A stretch of DNA of 64,000 nt from contig NZ_CP077093.1 of assembly GCF_014268755.2 (NCBI RefSeq), positions 5,174,501 to 5,238,500 of the forward strand. The letters run 5' to 3'. Below, piece after piece: positions 26,723 to 35,863 of the stretch. A program made the position numbers and the translations under genes. The notes beneath the pieces were generated by a model. The model saw only the letters and a program-made list of their open reading frames with translations. It did no database searches and had not been told where the DNA came from. The stretch comes from Pseudomonas vanderleydeniana (GTDB lineage: Bacteria; Pseudomonadota; Gammaproteobacteria; Pseudomonadales; Pseudomonadaceae). Within the stretch, counting starts at the first letter, position 1; every line of letters starts with the position of its first letter.

Positions 26723-26743
26723 GCAGGAACCTGACGGCACCAA

Positions 26744-28087
26744 TCATTTGTCCACCATGGCAGAAAAGCCCTCGCCCCCCAGCGCCTGCAACCGCCGATA
26801 CAACGTCCGCTCACTCATTCCCAACTCCTTCGCCAACTCGCTGCGCGAGCCTTCGAACACCTCCAGCGCATGGGCCAGTTGCTCCAGGTCCTTGCGCCCG
26901 CGAAGACGCGCCGACACGGCAGCCACGGGAGCCTCGTTGCGCAGTTCCGCTGGCAGATCCTGTATCCGAATCACCCCGTCGTCGGTAAACAACCGCGCCC
27001 GTTCCAGCACATTGCGCAACTCACGGATATTGCCCGGCCAGGCGTACAGGGTCAGCGCCCGCAGCGCCTGCGGGTCGATACGCGGCACGGCACCCGGCGC
27101 CAAGCGCTGCAACAGGCTGTCGATCAGCAGCGGCAAGTCATCGCTGCGTTCACGCAACGCCGGCAGGCGGATCGGGAAAGCGCTGATGCGATAGAACAGG
27201 TCCTGGCGGAAGCTGCCCGCCCCGACCATGTCCTTGAGCGGCTTGTGAGTGGCACAGACCAGGCGGAAGTCCGAGTGCACGGTGCGCAGGCTGCCCACCG
27301 GACGGAAGCTGCCGGACTCGATCAGCCGCAGCAGCTTGACCTGCATCGCCAGCGGCACCTCGCCGATTTCGTCGAGGAACAGCGTGCCACCATGGGCCGC
27401 TTCAGCCAGGCCGATCTTGCGCTGCAAGGCGCCGGTAAAGGCGCCCTTCTCGTAGCCGAACAGTTCGCTCTCCAGCAGGTTTTCGGTCAGGCCGGTGCAA
27501 TCGACCACCACCAGCGGCCCACCGGCCCGCGGGCTGCCTTCGTGCAGGGCACGGGCAAACAGTTCCTTGCCGGTCCCCGACTCACCTTGCAGCAGCACCG
27601 GAATCGGCGACGGCGCCGCCCGCTGCAACGCGGTCAGTGCGTCCTTGAACGCCACCGAGCGCCCCACCAGGCCCTGGTGCTGGGGTTGCGCCGCAGCCAC
27701 CGCAACGCTGTTCAGCCGCTCGACGTAGCCGACCACCTCGCCCTGGCGGCCGAGCAACGGACGCAGTTCCACATCGACATGCTCCGGCCCGCGTGGAGTG
27801 TGGTGGATGTGCAGGACCCGTTCGGGCAGGCGCGTTTCATGGGCCTTGCGCATCGGGCAATGCTCACCGGCCTGGTCGCAGGGCACGGCGAACTGGTGCG
27901 AAACCCGATAGCACTTGGCGCCGACATGCGGCCGATCCTCGACGCCGAACTGGCGCTGGTAGGCGGTATTGGCCGCGACGATGTTGTAGTCGGTGTCGAG
28001 AACGATGGTCGGCTGCACGTCGTGCTCGAGGTAGGACACCAGTGCCTGCATGTCAGGCTGGGAGAGATCGGTGGCAATCAGGTTCAT
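26744..28087 (-). CDS. fisR: Sigma-54-dependent sulfide-responsive activator, FisR-like
   Basis: A 447-residue NtrC-type activator. It has an N-terminal PAS-like sensor with a Cys pair ([12 protein letters not shown], about residues 69-77) and the AAA+ domain with Walker [15 protein letters not shown] for sigma-54 contact and Walker [10 protein letters not shown] Fis-type helix-turn-helix ends the protein ([24 protein letters not shown]). GGAG precedes the ATG. It is divergent from the persulfide dioxygenase-SQR operon. In FisR homologues, sensor cysteines react with persulfide to switch on these genes. Confidence 0.85.
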   Translation of the reverse strand: MNLIATDLSQPDMQALVSYLEHDVQPTIVLDTDYNIVAANTAYQRQFGVEDRPHVGAKCYRVSHQFAVPCDQAGEHCPMRKAHETRLPERVLHIHHTPRGPEHVDVELRPLLGRQGEVVGYVERLNSVAVAAAQPQHQGLVGRSVAFKDALTALQRAAPSPIPVLLQGESGTGKELFARALHEGSPRAGGPLVVVDCTGLTENLLESELFGYEKGAFTGALQRKIGLAEAAHGGTLFLDEIGEVPLAMQVKLLRLIESGSFRPVGSLRTVHSDFRLVCATHKPLKDMVGAGSFRQDLFYRISAFPIRLPALRERSDDLPLLIDSLLQRLAPGAVPRIDPQALRALTLYAWPGNIRELRNVLERARLFTDDGVIRIQDLPAELRNEAPVAAVSARLRGRKDLEQLAHALEVFEGSRSELAKELGMSERTLYRRLQALGGEGFSAMVDK

Positions 28088-28133
28088 GGCGGCTCCGGGA
28101 CGAAGGCCGCAGCTTAATACAGAGCGCTGGACT

Positions 28134-28181
28134 CTGCCATTTTACTGCCACTGACTGCCATCGATACTGCCATTTCTGCCA
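28134..28181. promoter_or_regulatory. Five phased CTGCCA repeats, candidate FisR enhancer
   Basis: CTGCCA occurs at 28134, 28145, 28155, 28167 and 28176, i.e. every 9-12 bp and thus on about the same helix face. The cluster lies between fisR and the divergent dioxygenase gene, the place expected for an upstream activating sequence of a sigma-54 activator. Confidence 0.65.
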
Positions 28182-28262
28182 AACTGATTTCCAGATACAC
28201 AAAACTCCGCCAACTGTGCTGACAAACGTCAATGAACAGTGGGAAAAGCGCACCTCCGTCCG

Positions 28263-28278
28263 TTGGCATGCTTATTGA
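28263..28278 (+). promoter_or_regulatory. Candidate sigma-54 promoter of the dioxygenase-sqr operon
   Basis: TTGGCATGCTTATTGA resembles the sigma-54 form TGGCAC-N5-TTGC. The GG at -24 is present, but the -12 element is GA instead of GC. It lies about 70 bp upstream of the dioxygenase ATG and about 80 bp downstream of the phased repeats. Confidence 0.4.
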
Positions 28279-28345
28279 AATCCTCGACGAACAAGGGATG
28301 ACTCCGCCTCCCTCGGCCGCCATCCCTCTTTGCCTGGAGTACGCA

Positions 28346-29230
28346 ATGAACATCGGCGACAAGCTGACCGTAGAAGCCTTCTTCGATCCCAATACCTGGA
28401 CCATCAGTTACCTGGTGCTGGATCGCGACACCCGTTGCTGTGCGCTGATCGACAGCGTGCTCGACTACGATCCCAAGTCCGGGCGCACCCGCACCGAATC
28501 GGCCGACCGCCTGCTCGCGCGGATTCGCGAACTGGGCGCGCGGGTCGAGTGGATCCTGGAAACCCACGTGCACGCCGACCACCTGTCGGCGGCGGCGTAC
28601 CTCAAGGAGCAACTGGGAGGCAAGGTAGCGATCGGCAGCCATATCACCCAGGTGCAGCAGGTGTTCGGCGAGCTGTTCAACGAAGGCAGCGCGTTCCGCC
28701 GCGATGGCAGCCAGTTCGATGTGCTGCTGGCCGACCACGGCGAGTTCGCCATCGGCAACCTGCGCGCCACCGCCCTGCACACCCCCGGACACACACCGGC
28801 ATGCATGAGCTACCTGATTCACGACGGTGATGAAACCGTTGCCTTCGTTGGCGACACCCTGTTCATGCCCGACTACGGCACCGCCCGTTGCGACTTCCCC
28901 GGCGCCGATGCACGCACCCTGTACCGCTCGATCCAGGGCCTGCTGGCGCTGCCGCCGCAGACCCGGCTGTTCATGTGCCACGACTACCTGCCGGGCGGCC
29001 GCGAGCTGCAATACATGACCACCGTGGCCGAGCAACGCGCGCGCAATATCCACATCCATGACGGCATCGACGAAGACACCTTCGTCAACATGCGTGAAGC
29101 CCGCGACGCCACCCTCGACATGCCGGTGCTGATGCTGCCCTCGGTGCAGGTGAACATGCGCAGCGGCCAGTTGCCGGAGCCGGAAGACAACGGCGTGCGC
29201 TACCTGAAGATTCCACTGAACTCCCTTTGA
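28346..29230 (+). CDS. MBL-fold persulfide dioxygenase (ETHE1/Blh-like)
   Basis: A 294-residue metallo-beta-lactamase-fold protein that should oxidise glutathione persulfide to sulfite. Metal ligands are seen in ETHVHADHLSAA (THxHxDH), in the HTPGHTPACMSY segment and in VGDTLF, with a later FMCHDY histidine. The ATG at 28346 follows GGAG by six bases; the open frame begins at 28232 but upstream codons have no ribosome site. It is first in an operon with SQR and sulfur-compound exporters. Confidence 0.88.
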   Translation: MNIGDKLTVEAFFDPNTWTISYLVLDRDTRCCALIDSVLDYDPKSGRTRTESADRLLARIRELGARVEWILETHVHADHLSAAAYLKEQLGGKVAIGSHITQVQQVFGELFNEGSAFRRDGSQFDVLLADHGEFAIGNLRATALHTPGHTPACMSYLIHDGDETVAFVGDTLFMPDYGTARCDFPGADARTLYRSIQGLLALPPQTRLFMCHDYLPGGRELQYMTTVAEQRARNIHIHDGIDEDTFVNMREARDATLDMPVLMLPSVQVNMRSGQLPEPEDNGVRYLKIPLNSL

Positions 29231-29246
29231 ACCAGGCCCCGTTCCC

Positions 29247-30506
29247 ATGAATTCGAATACCCGCCCTCAACACCAGGTCCTGATCATCGGCGCCGGTGCC
29301 GCCGGCATCGCCACTGCCTCCAGCCTGCTGGCCCGCGCCCCCGGCCTGGACATCGCGATCATCGATCCGGCCGACACCCATTACTACCAGCCGGGATGGA
29401 CCCTGGTCGGGGCCGGGGTGTTCAGCCCCGAGTCGACCGCCCGCCCGCTGGCGTCGCTGATCCCGCGCGGCGTGCAGTGGATCAAGGCCGCAGTCAGTGC
29501 CTTCGAGCCCGAGGCCAACTGCGTGGTGCTGGCCGACCAGCGCCGCATCGGTTACCAGCAGCTGGTCGTCTGTCCCGGCCTGAAGCTGAACTGGGGCGCC
29601 ATCGAAGGCCTGGAGGAAACCCTCGGGCGCAATGGCGTGACCTCCAACTACCGCTATGACCTGGCGCCCTACACCTGGAAACTGGTGCAGGAGCTCAAGC
29701 AAGGCCAGGCGCTGTTCTGCCAGCCGCCAATGCCGATCAAGTGCGCCGGGGCGCCGCAGAAGGCGCTGTACCTGTCCTGCGACCATTGGCGCAAAACCGG
29801 CCGTCAGGGCCAGGTCAAGGCGAGCTTCCTCAACGCCGGCGCGGTGCTGTTCGGCGTGCCCGACTATGTGCCGGCGCTGATGGAGTACATCGGCAAGTAC
29901 GCCGTGGACCTGCAGTTCGGCCACAACCTGGTGGCTGTCGACGGCCCCGCCAGGCAGGCGACCTTCGCCCGCACCCTGGCCGACGGCAGCCGGGAAACCG
30001 TGGTGCGCCCATTCGATATGCTGCACGTGGTACCACCGCAGATCGCCCCGGACTTCATTCGCAACAGCCCGCTGGCCGACGCCGCCGGCTGGGTCGATGT
30101 CGACCCGGCCAGCCTGCGCCATCGCCAGTTCGCCAACATCCACGGCCTTGGGGATGTCACCAACACCAGCAACGCCAAGACCGCCGCGGCGGCACGCAAG
30201 CAGGCCCCGGTGGTGGCGAACAACGTGCTGGTGGCCCTCGGTCGACTGGCACGTCCGGCCGTGTACGACGGTTATGGCTCCTGTCCGCTGACGGTGGAGC
30301 GCGGCAAGATCGTCCTCGCCGAGTTCACCTACGGTGGCAAGCTGGCACCGACCTTCGCTCCCTGGCTGCTCGACGGTCGCCGGCCGACCCGGCTGGCCTG
30401 GTGGCTGAAGGAACGACTGCTGCCACCGCTGTATTGGCGCGGCATGCTCAAGGGCCATGAATGGCTGGCACGCCCCACCCTGCAGGCGGACACGTCAGCC
30501 CCATGA
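29247..30506 (+). CDS. sqr: Sulfide:quinone oxidoreductase
   Basis: A 419-residue membrane-associated flavoprotein that transfers electrons from sulfide to quinone and releases persulfide. The FAD fingerprint is LIIGAGAAGIATAS at residues 13-26. DTHYYQPGWTLVGAG and the PPMPIKCAGAPQKALYL segment, which has a conserved Cys, are typical of the type II SQR/SQRDL group. It lies 16 bp after the dioxygenase gene. The product of SQR is the substrate of that dioxygenase. Confidence 0.9.
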   Translation: MNSNTRPQHQVLIIGAGAAGIATASSLLARAPGLDIAIIDPADTHYYQPGWTLVGAGVFSPESTARPLASLIPRGVQWIKAAVSAFEPEANCVVLADQRRIGYQQLVVCPGLKLNWGAIEGLEETLGRNGVTSNYRYDLAPYTWKLVQELKQGQALFCQPPMPIKCAGAPQKALYLSCDHWRKTGRQGQVKASFLNAGAVLFGVPDYVPALMEYIGKYAVDLQFGHNLVAVDGPARQATFARTLADGSRETVVRPFDMLHVVPPQIAPDFIRNSPLADAAGWVDVDPASLRHRQFANIHGLGDVTNTSNAKTAAAARKQAPVVANNVLVALGRLARPAVYDGYGSCPLTVERGKIVLAEFTYGGKLAPTFAPWLLDGRRPTRLAWWLKERLLPPLYWRGMLKGHEWLARPTLQADTSAP

Positions 30507-31333
30507 ACGAAGCCATGTTGCTCGGCAGCGGGCTCGGTCTGCTGATTGGCGCGATCCTCGCCCTGACCGGCGCCGGCGGGGGCATCCTGGCGGTGCCGCT
30601 GCTGGTGTTCGCGCTGGGTCTGTCGATGGCCCAGGCCGCGCCGATCGGCCTGCTGGCGGTCGGCCTGGCCGCAGCCGTCGGCGCCCTGCTCGGGCTGCGC
30701 CAGGGTATCGTGCGTTATCGCGCCGCCGGCTTCATCGCCGGCATCGGCATCCTGCTCACCCCCGTGGGGTTGTGGCTGGCCCACCGACTACCGAACGAGC
30801 CGCTGGCGCTGGGCTTCGCCGTCGTGATGGTCTACGCCTGCGCACGGATCTTCAACAAGGCCCGCCACGAACTCGAACACGGCCAGCCGGCGCCACGCGC
30901 CGAATTCCTGCCCTGCGTGCTCAACCCGCTGCAGGGACGCCTGCGCTGGACCCTGCCCTGCGCCCGGGCGCTGACCATCACCGGCATGTTGTCCGGGTTG
31001 CTCTCGGGGCTGCTCGGGGTCGGTGGCGGTTTCGTGATCATCCCGGCGCTGACCCGCTATACCAACCTCGACAGCAAGAGCATCGTCGCCACCTCCCTGG
31101 CGGTGATCGCCCTGGTGTCGACCGGCAGCGTGGTCACGGCCACCTTGTCGGGCGTGATGCACTGGTCGGTCGGTGCACCATTCGCTGCCGGCGCGGTGGT
31201 CGGCCTGGTGCTGGGCCGCCAGGTCGCCGGACGGCTGGCCGGGCCCAGACTGCAGCAACTGTTTGCCTTGACCGGGTTCCTCGCCGCGCTGATGCTGGTT
31301 CTCAATGCACTGGGCCTTGCCGGCCACACCTGA
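30503..31333 (+). CDS. TauE/SafE-family sulfite/anion exporter
   Basis: An integral membrane protein of 276 residues with about eight helices. Gly-rich motifs in each half (LTGAGGGILAVPLL near residue 21 and LGVGGGFVIIPAL near 175) mark the TauE/SafE family. Its ATG overlaps the sqr stop by 4 bp. In this operon it probably exports sulfite or thiosulfate made from sulfide. Confidence 0.88.
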   Translation: MNEAMLLGSGLGLLIGAILALTGAGGGILAVPLLVFALGLSMAQAAPIGLLAVGLAAAVGALLGLRQGIVRYRAAGFIAGIGILLTPVGLWLAHRLPNEPLALGFAVVMVYACARIFNKARHELEHGQPAPRAEFLPCVLNPLQGRLRWTLPCARALTITGMLSGLLSGLLGVGGGFVIIPALTRYTNLDSKSIVATSLAVIALVSTGSVVTATLSGVMHWSVGAPFAAGAVVGLVLGRQVAGRLAGPRLQQLFALTGFLAALMLVLNALGLAGHT

Positions 31334-31346
31334 TCAGGAAGTCCTC

Positions 31347-31781
31347 ATGTCCCTCGATACGCTGCATTTCACGCCCCTTTCCGCCCTTGGCGGCGGGGTC
31401 CTGATCGGACTGGCCGCCAGCCTGTTCGTGCTGTTCAACGGCCGGATCGCCGGCATCAGCGGGTTGCTCGGCAGCCTGTTGCAGCGAGGTGGCGAAGGAC
31501 GTGCAGAAAAAGCCCTGTTCCTGCTCGGCTTGCTGGCGGCACCGCTGGCCTGGGGGCTGTTCCAGTTGCCGCACGTGGTCGAGTTCGAAGGCAACGGCTT
31601 CACGCTCGCCGTCGCCGGCCTGCTGGTCGGCATCGGTACCCGCTACGGTTCCGGCTGTACCAGCGGGCATGGCGTGTGCGGCATCTCACGCCTGTCGCCA
31701 CGATCGATCGTCGCCACGCTGAGCTTCATGTTGGCGGGATTCCTGACGGTCTGGGTACTGCGTCACCTGGTGGGGTACTGA
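31347..31781 (+). CDS. YeeE/YedE-family membrane protein, first half-size unit
   Basis: A 144-residue protein with four or five helices. It carries the GIGTRYGSGCTSGHGVCG motif, where a conserved Cys handles thiosulfate or persulfide in YeeE-type carriers. AGGA precedes the ATG. The next gene encodes the complementary half, and together they should form one transporter. Confidence 0.85.
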   Translation: MSLDTLHFTPLSALGGGVLIGLAASLFVLFNGRIAGISGLLGSLLQRGGEGRAEKALFLLGLLAAPLAWGLFQLPHVVEFEGNGFTLAVAGLLVGIGTRYGSGCTSGHGVCGISRLSPRSIVATLSFMLAGFLTVWVLRHLVGY

Positions 31782-31783
31782 GC

Positions 31784-32203
31784 ATGCGCAAGCTGACAGC
31801 CTTCCTCGCCGGCCTGCTGTTCGGCCTCGGTCTGTTGCTGGCGGGCATGAGCAATCCGGCCAAGGTCCTGGCCTTCCTCGATATCGGCGGACAGTGGGAT
31901 CCTTCCCTCGCGCTGGTCATGCTCGGCGCCATCGGCAGCGCCTGGCTGCCGTTTCACTGGGCAATGAAACAGCCGCGCTCGCTGCTCGGCGCGCCCATGC
32001 AGATACCCGCTACACGAAAGCTGGATCGCCGCCTGGTCGGTGGCAGCCTGTTGTTCGGCGTGGGCTGGGGGATCGCCGGAATCTGCCCGGGCCCGGCCCT
32101 GGTGCTGCTGCCCGGCGGGCACTGGCAGAGCGCCGTGTTCGTCGCGGCGATGCTCGCTGGCATGCTGCTGTTCGCCCGCCTGCAGGCTCGTCAGGGACGC
32201 TGA
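31784..32203 (+). CDS. YeeE/YedE-family membrane protein, second half-size unit
   Basis: A 139-residue partner of the previous gene, starting three bases after its stop. It has the family motifs LAGMSNPAKVLAFLDIGGQWDPSLALVM and GIAGICPGPAL, again with a conserved Cys. It ends by overlapping the convergent gene at 32191 by 13 bp. The pair probably moves sulfur anions. Confidence 0.85.
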   Translation: MRKLTAFLAGLLFGLGLLLAGMSNPAKVLAFLDIGGQWDPSLALVMLGAIGSAWLPFHWAMKQPRSLLGAPMQIPATRKLDRRLVGGSLLFGVGWGIAGICPGPALVLLPGGHWQSAVFVAAMLAGMLLFARLQARQGR

Positions 32204-33102
32204 AGCAGCGTCAGCGGCTCGCAAGCCTGGAGATAATCGCAACCGAGCACCTCATGCAGGCGCCGGCCATCGCTCAGCCGCCGGAAGAAACCCGGCGAGC
32301 GCCACGGTGCGCGACCGTCGACATTCGGTGCGCCGCGACCGGCCAGCACATCGTCGATACAGACCGTGCGGGTTTCGAAGGAGATCCGCGTCCGGTCCGT
32401 GTGATTGGGCACTCCGGCATGGGCGTGGGCGCCGGAGAACGCAAGCAGGCTACCGGGGTCGATCACCACCGGCACCGCCACTTCATCGTCGATGGGCTCC
32501 AGCAGGTGGGGAATCGCCTGGTCGGCGTCCACCGAGTTGCGGCCATCGCGGTGCGAGCGTTGCAGCACCCGGCTCAGGTCGAAATCGGCACTGCTGTTGG
32601 CCAGTGCCCGTTGCCAGAGCTGTGGATAAATGGCGAAGGTCCGCCCGGCGCTGATCGGGTAGATCGGCGCCCACCAGTTGGTCTGGGCATAGAGGTTCGA
32701 ACCCCAGGTGTCGCGATGGAAGGCGATGGTCGCGGTGGCACGGTCGCGCGGTGCGGCCTCGCCCGGTGGGTGCGGTGGCTGGAAACGCAGGTGCAGGCGA
32801 TCACAGGCAATGCCGCCGGCGGCCAGCCCCAGGCTGTCGAGCACCTGCGCCCAACTGCGCTGTATGCCGTCATGTCGATGGAACAGCGTCTGCAGGCGCG
32901 TGAAGCACTGCGCTTGCTGGACGTGATCCAGGTGCTGATGGATCCGGGTCGGCTCGAAGGGATACAGCGTCTCTTCCAGCAGGCCACGAGCCGCCTCGAC
33001 CAGTGCCTGCATGGCCGGCAACGCCAGGGCGAACACCTCCCCGGCGTAGATCCGCGAATGAAACTCTTCAGGCATGGCTGGTGGCTGCAACTGGCTGTAC
33101 AT
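32191..33102 (-). CDS. 2-oxoglutarate/Fe(II) dioxygenase-like protein
   Basis: A 303-residue protein with an iron-site pattern AFHRDTWGS (His-x-Asp), a distal histidine in SGAHAHAGVPN and an Arg in RTRISFETR, as in phytanoyl-CoA-dioxygenase-type enzymes. GGGGAG precedes the ATG at 33102; the longer frame to 33234 has no such site. The substrate is unknown. Its 3' end overlaps the convergent YeeE gene. Confidence 0.65.
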   Translation of the reverse strand: MYSQLQPPAMPEEFHSRIYAGEVFALALPAMQALVEAARGLLEETLYPFEPTRIHQHLDHVQQAQCFTRLQTLFHRHDGIQRSWAQVLDSLGLAAGGIACDRLHLRFQPPHPPGEAAPRDRATATIAFHRDTWGSNLYAQTNWWAPIYPISAGRTFAIYPQLWQRALANSSADFDLSRVLQRSHRDGRNSVDADQAIPHLLEPIDDEVAVPVVIDPGSLLAFSGAHAHAGVPNHTDRTRISFETRTVCIDDVLAGRGAPNVDGRAPWRSPGFFRRLSDGRRLHEVLGCDYLQACEPLTLLQRP

Positions 33103-33205
33103 CCGGTAACGCTCCCCATTGGGCGGGTACAAGTACCCGCACTCTAGAACAGGCGCACGCGGCGACAACAGGCTCAGTGGCGAGAAAAAACCACCGTACA
33201 GCCGA

Positions 33206-33646
33206 TCACTCGGTCGGCATCTTGCGGAAACCAACCGCCAGGCGGTTCCAGCTGTTGATGGTGTTGATCGCCAAGGTCAGGTTGACCTGCTCGGCCGGGC
33301 TGAACTCGGCATTGAGCAGCGCATAGTCCTCGTCCGGGGCGTGGGTTTCCGAAACCCGGGTCAGCGCCTCGGTCCAGGCCAGGGCGGCCCGCTCACGGGC
33401 ACTGAAGAACGGCGTTTCACGCCAGGCCGACAGGGTGTACAGGCGCCGCTCGGTTTCACCGGCCTTGCGCGCATCGGCACTGTGCATGTCCAGGCAGAAG
33501 GCGCAGCCGTTGATCTGCGAAGTGCGCATCTTCACCAGTTCCAGCAGGGATTTTTCCAGCGGCAGTTTGTTCACCGCCCCCTCCAGCGCCATCATGGCTT
33601 TCATGGCATCCGGCGAAGCGGTGTAGAAATCGATACGAGGTTGCAT
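33206..33646 (-). CDS. AhpD-like carboxymuconolactone decarboxylase family protein
   Basis: A 146-residue, all-helical protein of the alkylhydroperoxidase D/CMD family. The redox motif is CAFCLDMHSADAR (Cys-x-x-Cys with a downstream His). It lies divergent to a MocR regulator gene, which probably controls it. It is likely a peroxidase-type reductase, but the oxidant is not known. Confidence 0.88.
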   Translation of the reverse strand: MQPRIDFYTASPDAMKAMMALEGAVNKLPLEKSLLELVKMRTSQINGCAFCLDMHSADARKAGETERRLYTLSAWRETPFFSARERAALAWTEALTRVSETHAPDEDYALLNAEFSPAEQVNLTLAINTINSWNRLAVGFRKMPTE

Positions 33647-33821
33647 GGCAGTGTTCCTGACAGGTGGTTGATGGCGCTACGTTAAGCCCGCGAGGCCACA
33701 AGCCAAATAGCCAATTCCGGGCAAGATCGGGAAGCCAATCGGCGACCGCTGCCAAGGACACCGGCCGCAGGCTAAACTGCGGGCTGACCCGCACCACCCT
33801 CTCCTTCCAGCGAGCCCTCAC

Positions 33822-35249
33822 ATGGAACTGCACATCACCCTCGAGGGTCGTCGCGACCTGGCCCGGCAGATCACCGACCAACTGCGCAGCGCCATCACCA
33901 CCGGCCAACTGGCCGCAGGCACGCAGCTGCCGCCGACCCGGCTGCTCGCCGAACAGCTGGGGGTATCGCGCAAGACCGTGGCCGATGCCTACGCCCAACT
34001 GACCTACGACAACCTGCTGATCGGCCGGGTCGGTGCCGGTACCTTCGTCGCCTCGCATGCCCCGCGCGAGCGCACCCCGGCCCAGGGCGAGGAGCTGGCC
34101 GGTGCGGCAGTGGTACGCCAGTGGCGCGAGGCCTCGGTGCCGCTGCACCACCCGCTCGGCACCCTGCGCTACGACTTCCTCGGCGGCGCCACCAGCAAGC
34201 ACCAGTTCCCCCACGACGAATGGCGCCGCTGTGTGCTCTTCGCCCTGCGCCAGACCGCCCAGGCCCGTGGTCTGTACAGCCAGCCGGAGGGTATTGCGAT
34301 GCTGCGCGAGGCGATTGCCCGGCATATCGGCTTTGCCCGGGGCGTGCGCTGCAACGCCAGCGACCTGCTGGTGACCAATGGCGCCCAGCAGGCCCTGGAC
34401 CTGGTCGCCCGGGTGCTGGTGGAGCCCGGCAGCCTGGTCGCTGTCGAAGACCCCGGCTACCCGCCGGCCCGGCTGCTGTTCGCCGCCCAGGGCGCGCGGG
34501 TGGTGGGCGTACCGGTGGATGAACAGGGCATCCGGGTCGAGGCGATTCCCGAGGGCACGCGGCTGATCTACGTCACCCCGGCGCACCAGTTCCCGCTGGG
34601 CATGCCGATGAGCCTGGAACGCCGTCAGGCCCTGCTGGAACGCGCACGCGAGCTGGGCGCGATCATCATCGAGGATGACTACGACTGCGAGTTCCGCTAC
34701 GAGGGACGGCCCACCGATTGCCTGCAGAGTCTCGACCAGCATGGCCTGGTGGCCTATGTCGGGACCTTCTCCAAGACGCTGCTGCCCGAGTTGCGCCTGG
34801 GCTACCTGGTGGCGCCGCCGGGGCTGCTCAAGGCCCTGGTCTCGGCCAAGCAACTGACCGACTGGCACACCGCGACCCTGGCCCAGTGGGCCCTGGCCAA
34901 GTTCATCAACGACGGTTACCTGGTCAAGCATATCCGCCGCTGCCACCAGGCCTACGCCAGCCGTCGCGAAAAGCTCATCGAACGGCTGGACGGCGACCTG
35001 TCACCCTGGTTCGAACGCATCCACTCCACGGCCGGCTACCACCTGGCGATCCTCAATCGCGGCGCGGTGGACATCCCGCAACTGATCGACCTGGCGAAAA
35101 GGTTCGAAGTCGGGCTGTACCCGTTGGCGCCCTTCTTCCACACCGCACCGCCACGCACCGGCCTGCTGATGGGCTACGGTTCGATCGAAACCCTGGATAT
35201 CCAGCCGTCGCTGGACCGGGTGTTGGAGCTGCTCAAGCAGATCGCCTGA
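33822..35249 (+). CDS. MocR/PdxR-type regulator (GntR HTH plus aminotransferase domain)
   Basis: A 475-residue fusion. Residues 1-75 are a GntR winged helix (QLPPTRLLAEQLGVSRKTVADAYAQL). The rest is a fold-type I aminotransferase domain with the PLP lysine in GTFSKTLLPELRLGY and the Asp in IIEDDYDCEFRY. Such proteins sense PLP or an amino-compound adduct rather than catalyse transamination. It is divergent from the AhpD-like gene, its probable target. Confidence 0.9.
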   Translation: MELHITLEGRRDLARQITDQLRSAITTGQLAAGTQLPPTRLLAEQLGVSRKTVADAYAQLTYDNLLIGRVGAGTFVASHAPRERTPAQGEELAGAAVVRQWREASVPLHHPLGTLRYDFLGGATSKHQFPHDEWRRCVLFALRQTAQARGLYSQPEGIAMLREAIARHIGFARGVRCNASDLLVTNGAQQALDLVARVLVEPGSLVAVEDPGYPPARLLFAAQGARVVGVPVDEQGIRVEAIPEGTRLIYVTPAHQFPLGMPMSLERRQALLERARELGAIIIEDDYDCEFRYEGRPTDCLQSLDQHGLVAYVGTFSKTLLPELRLGYLVAPPGLLKALVSAKQLTDWHTATLAQWALAKFINDGYLVKHIRRCHQAYASRREKLIERLDGDLSPWFERIHSTAGYHLAILNRGAVDIPQLIDLAKRFEVGLYPLAPFFHTAPPRTGLLMGYGSIETLDIQPSLDRVLELLKQIA

Positions 35250-35365
35250 TCCCTCGGCACGCTCGTTGACACACGGCAATTGCCAGCCCATGGCACACAC
35301 CGCTAGAATGAGATCAATTCTTAATTACATTCACGCAGGATGCGCTCCAGCGAGCAGTCGGTGCC

Positions 35366-35863
35366 ATGTCGTCAGCCCATCACCCGCATATTCACACGCT
35401 CTACAGCGAGCATCACGGCTGGCTGCAGGGTTGGCTCAACCGCAAGCTGGGCAACAGCTGCGATGCCGCGGACCTGGCCCACGATACCTTCCTGCGCCTG
35501 CTCAGCCGCCCTGCCGCACGCTCGCTGGGTAGCGAGCCGCGCGCGCTGCTGACGCACATCGCCAAGGGCCTGGTGGTCGACCGCTGGCGCCGCCAGGAGG
35601 TCGAACGGGCCTATCTGGAAACCATCGCCCACCTGCCACCGCAGGAAGTGCCGTCGCCGGAAACCCGCCTGCTGATCCTGGAAACCCTGTGGCGGATCGA
35701 GGCGCTGCTGCAGGAGATGCCACGCAAGACCCGCGAGGCGTTCCTGCTGTCGCAGATCGACGGCCTGACCTACCAGGAGATCGCCGAACGCCTGGGCGTC
35801 TCGCTGATCAGCGTCAAGCGCTACATGCGTGATGCGTTCATCGCTTGCCTGAGCGTCGCCTGA
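35366..35863 (+). CDS. ECF sigma factor of iron-starvation type
   Basis: A 165-residue FecI-like sigma factor. Region 2 is CDAADLAHDTFLRLL and region 4 is DGLTYQEIAERLGVSLISVKRYMRDAF. It overlaps the next FecR-type gene by one base (TGATG). An AT-rich stretch at 35311-35332 with a weak Fur-box look (AATGAGATCAATTCTTAATT) lies just upstream. It probably activates the TonB receptor gene at 37130. Confidence 0.88.
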   Translation: MSSAHHPHIHTLYSEHHGWLQGWLNRKLGNSCDAADLAHDTFLRLLSRPAARSLGSEPRALLTHIAKGLVVDRWRRQEVERAYLETIAHLPPQEVPSPETRLLILETLWRIEALLQEMPRKTREAFLLSQIDGLTYQEIAERLGVSLISVKRYMRDAFIACLSVA

